This document shows, piece by piece, positions 31,566 to 33,797 of a stretch of DNA of 33,797 nt. The position numbers and the translations under genes were made by a program. The notes beneath the pieces are model-generated. The model did no database searches. It had not been told where the DNA came from and was given only the letters and a program-made list of their open reading frames with translations. The DNA lies in contig CAKZMU010000062.1 of NCBI GenBank assembly GCA_937129145.1, forward strand, positions 1 through 33,797. The letters are read 5' to 3'. The DNA comes from an uncultured Lacinutrix sp. Its GTDB lineage: Bacteria; Bacteroidota; Bacteroidia; Flavobacteriales; Flavobacteriaceae. Numbering within the stretch: position 1 is the first letter of the stretch; the number at the start of each line of letters is the position of its first letter.

Positions 31566-33797
31566 CTAATTTAGTTCTTTTTTTAGGAACTTAGCCGTAT
31601 AGCTTTTCGGATGCTTTGCCACGTCTTCAGGAGTGCCTTCCACAATAATTTGTCCACCACCTTTTCCACCTTCGTAACCAATATCGATGATATGGTCTAC
31701 CGTTTTAATGACGTCCATATTGTGCTCAATAATCAAGACCGTATTGCCTTTGTCAACTAATTTATTGAGAACTAACATTAACACACGAATATCCTCAAAA
31801 TGTAGCCCAGTTGTAGGCTCATCCAAAATATAGAAGGTGTTTCCTGTGTCGCGCTTGCTTAATTCGGTAGCGAGTTTTATACGTTGTGCTTCACCACCAG
31901 ATAGCGTTGTACTTTGTTGCCCTAATGAAATATAACCTAAACCAACATCTTGTATGGTTTTAAGTTTTCGGTATATTTTTGGGATGTGTTCAAAAAACGG
32001 TACCGCTTCGTCAATGGTCATGTTTAACACATCACTAATGGACTTTCCTTTATAACGAATTTCCAAAGTTTCACGATTAAAACGCTTGCCTTGACAAGTT
32101 TCGCATTCTACATACACATCAGGGAGAAAATTCATTTCAATTACTCGCAAACCTCCGCCTTTACAAGTTTCACAACGTCCGCCAGCGACATTAAAGCTAA
32201 AACGACCAGGTTTGTAGCCTCGTATCATTGCCTCAGGGATTTTAGCGAATAAGCTTCGTATTTCACTAAACACACCTGTGTATGTTGCTGGATTACTTCG
32301 TGGTGTACGACCAATGGGTGACTGATTAATATCAATAACCTTATCAATATGCTTTAAACCAGTAATTTTTTTATAAGGCATTGGCGTTTTTACGCCATTA
32401 AAGTAATAGTTGTTTAAAATTGGGTAGAGCGTCTCGTTAATTAAGGTAGATTTTCCACTACCAGAAACACCTGTGACACCTATCATTTTTCCTAACGGAA
32501 TACTTACCGACACATTTTTTAAATTGTTCCCAGTGCAACCGTTTAAACTCATTGTTTTTCCATTGCCTTTACGTCGCATTTCAGGAATTTCAATCTCTTT
32601 AGTTCCGTTTAAATAATCGGCTGTTAGTGTATGTTGAGCTAGTAATTCTTCAGGTGTACCTTCACTAATAATTTCGCCACCATGTTTCCCTGCTTCAGGG
32701 CCAATATCTATCACATGGTCTGCACGTTCAATCATATCTTTATCATGCTCTACGACAATGACTGAATTTCCAATATCTCTTAATGATACTAAGGAATTAA
32801 TCAGTTTCTCATTATCACGCTGATGCAACCCTATACTTGGTTCGTCCAAAATATAAAGCACACCAACCAATTGCGAGCCTATTTGTGTAGCTAATCGAAT
32901 ACGTTGCGCTTCACCACCAGATAAGGATTTTGAACTTCTATCTAAAGTTAGATATGTTAATCCAACATCGAGTAAAAACTGAATTCTAGTTCTAATTTCT
33001 TTGATGATTTCTTCGGAAATGGCTTTTTGTTTATCCGACAAATCTTGTTCTAGATTCTTAAACCATTCTGCTAACTCAACAATATCTAAATGTGCTAATT
33101 CAGAAATATTTTTGCCATTCACTTTAAAGTACAGCGACTCTTTTCTTAATCGCGATCCACCACAATCAGAACACACCACCTTATTCATATAATCTTTTGC
33201 CCAACGCTTTATAGACCTTGATTCAGCATTTTTGTACTGACTCTCAATAAAATTGGCAATTCCTTCAAAATCGATACTGTAATTTCGAGCAATACCTAAT
33301 GTTTTGTTATCAACAGTGAATTTCTCGTTGCCACCATACAAAATCATTTGTAAGGCGTCTTTTGGTATTTTTTTAATTGGGTCAGCCAAATCAAAGTCAT
33401 AGCGCATGGCTATGGCTTCCAATTGCTTAAAAATCCACGAATTTTTTTGAGGCCCTTGAGGTGCTAACCCTCCATTTTTAATGGATATACTTGGGTCTGG
33501 AATAATTTTGTCCTCATTCACTTCGTAGAGCGTTCCAATACCATTACACTTACTACAAGCTCCTTTTGGAGAGTTAAACGAAAAGTTATTTGGCTCTGGA
33601 TTTGGATACGAAATCCCAGATGAAGGACACATTAAGTTTCTGCTAAAGTAACGTACCTCATTAGTATCGTTATCAATCACCATCAAAACATTATCACCGT
33701 GATACATGGCAGTATTGATGCTTTCTGTTAGGCGTTTATCGTTATCGACATTCTCATCAATTTTGAGTCTGTCAATCACAATTTCAATATCGTGGGT
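31566..33797 (-). CDS. uvrA: Excinuclease ABC subunit A, 5' end outside window
   Basis: UvrA is the damage-recognising ATPase of nucleotide excision repair. Only the C-terminal 743 residues or so are visible; the frame is open through 33797 (THDIEIVIDRLKID), and the start, with the first Walker A, lies beyond. Seen: zinc finger CSKCNGIG with its mate CSDCGGSR, the first ABC signature LSGGEAQRIRLA followed by LDEPSIGLH, the second Walker A GVSGSGKST, the second zinc module CETCKGGG/CETCQGKR, the second signature LSGGEAQRIKLA and LDEPTTGLH. The frame is intact and the C-terminus is normal. First gene of a tight minus-strand run ending at 26719. Confidence 0.97.
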   Translation of the reverse strand, partial: THDIEIVIDRLKIDENVDNDKRLTESINTAMYHGDNVLMVIDNDTNEVRYFSRNLMCPSSGISYPNPEPNNFSFNSPKGACSKCNGIGTLYEVNEDKIIPDPSISIKNGGLAPQGPQKNSWIFKQLEAIAMRYDFDLADPIKKIPKDALQMILYGGNEKFTVDNKTLGIARNYSIDFEGIANFIESQYKNAESRSIKRWAKDYMNKVVCSDCGGSRLRKESLYFKVNGKNISELAHLDIVELAEWFKNLEQDLSDKQKAISEEIIKEIRTRIQFLLDVGLTYLTLDRSSKSLSGGEAQRIRLATQIGSQLVGVLYILDEPSIGLHQRDNEKLINSLVSLRDIGNSVIVVEHDKDMIERADHVIDIGPEAGKHGGEIISEGTPEELLAQHTLTADYLNGTKEIEIPEMRRKGNGKTMSLNGCTGNNLKNVSVSIPLGKMIGVTGVSGSGKSTLINETLYPILNNYYFNGVKTPMPYKKITGLKHIDKVIDINQSPIGRTPRSNPATYTGVFSEIRSLFAKIPEAMIRGYKPGRFSFNVAGGRCETCKGGGLRVIEMNFLPDVYVECETCQGKRFNRETLEIRYKGKSISDVLNMTIDEAVPFFEHIPKIYRKLKTIQDVGLGYISLGQQSTTLSGGEAQRIKLATELSKRDTGNTFYILDEPTTGLHFEDIRVLMLVLNKLVDKGNTVLIIEHNMDVIKTVDHIIDIGYEGGKGGGQIIVEGTPEDVAKHPKSYTAKFLKKELN

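Noticed and set aside
1..33797. CRISPR array, tRNA, rRNA or riboswitch
   Set aside because: No regularly spaced repeats of 25-40 bases, and no cloverleaf or known aptamer was recognised on reading both strands; an Infernal/tRNAscan run would be the decisive check.

Overview
This window is AT-rich DNA (about one third G+C by eye, apart from the left end) from a member of the Bacteroidota, most likely a marine-type Flavobacteriaceae. The signs are: start codons without Shine-Dalgarno sequences, TAnnTTTG-type -7 boxes, a type IX secretion C-terminal sorting domain, LytS/LytTR regulation, a fused E1 alpha/beta dehydrogenase, and chromosomal genes that read like flavobacterial orthologues (pheT, recG, pcrA, holA, uvrA, LOG). 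No tRNA, rRNA, CRISPR array, transposase or phage gene was seen. Species is not assigned.

Layout. 1-282 is the start of a small membrane protein running off the left edge. 283-855 is a higher-GC intergenic stretch with a minus-strand terminator and two GC-rich palindromes. 856-3285 is pheT (-), divergent from a TlpA-like thioredoxin lipoprotein (3403-4611, +). A two-TM coiled-coil protein (-), a secreted alpha/beta hydrolase (-) and recG (-) follow. Between them lie two related, orphan plus-strand terminator-bearing segments (5731-5872 and 6653-6777) that may be paralogous small RNAs. recG carries a 444-bp in-frame insertion (7732-8175) bounded by 31-bp inverted repeats and encoding a DUF559/Vsr-like endonuclease domain; taking it out restores an ordinary RecG. 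9507-13156 holds a patatin-like lipase (+), a small membrane-anchored protein (-), an FMN/Fe-S glutamate-synthase-like membrane protein (-) and a secreted DsrE-like protein (-).

13290-16249 (+) is pcrA/uvrD overlapping a Sua5/YciO/YrdC tRNA-modification gene. It converges through a shared terminator on an OmpA-family lipoprotein (16305-17165, -). Next is an overlapping minus-strand set (HsdR-N nuclease-fold protein, DUF998 membrane protein, family-2 glycosyltransferase) divergent from holA (+). 20394-24002 (-) holds, in transcription order, a lipoprotein, a LytS-type histidine kinase, a LytTR regulator, DoxX and a metallophosphoesterase. Two perfect 9-bp direct repeats lie just upstream of the likely promoter and look like an autoregulatory operator. 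A fused E1 dehydrogenase with a good promoter follows. The right end (26719-33797, -) is a tightly packed run: uvrA (5' end missing), LOG-family nucleotide hydrolase, a T9SS-secreted endonuclease/exonuclease/phosphatase-fold protein, and a large secreted M1-peptidase-like protein fused to a beta barrel whose zinc site is gone.

The parts most worth following up are the endonuclease element inside recG, the paired orphan transcripts, the LytTR operator and the zinc-less M1/beta-barrel fusion. All family names are from reading the sequence and memory; no database search was run.
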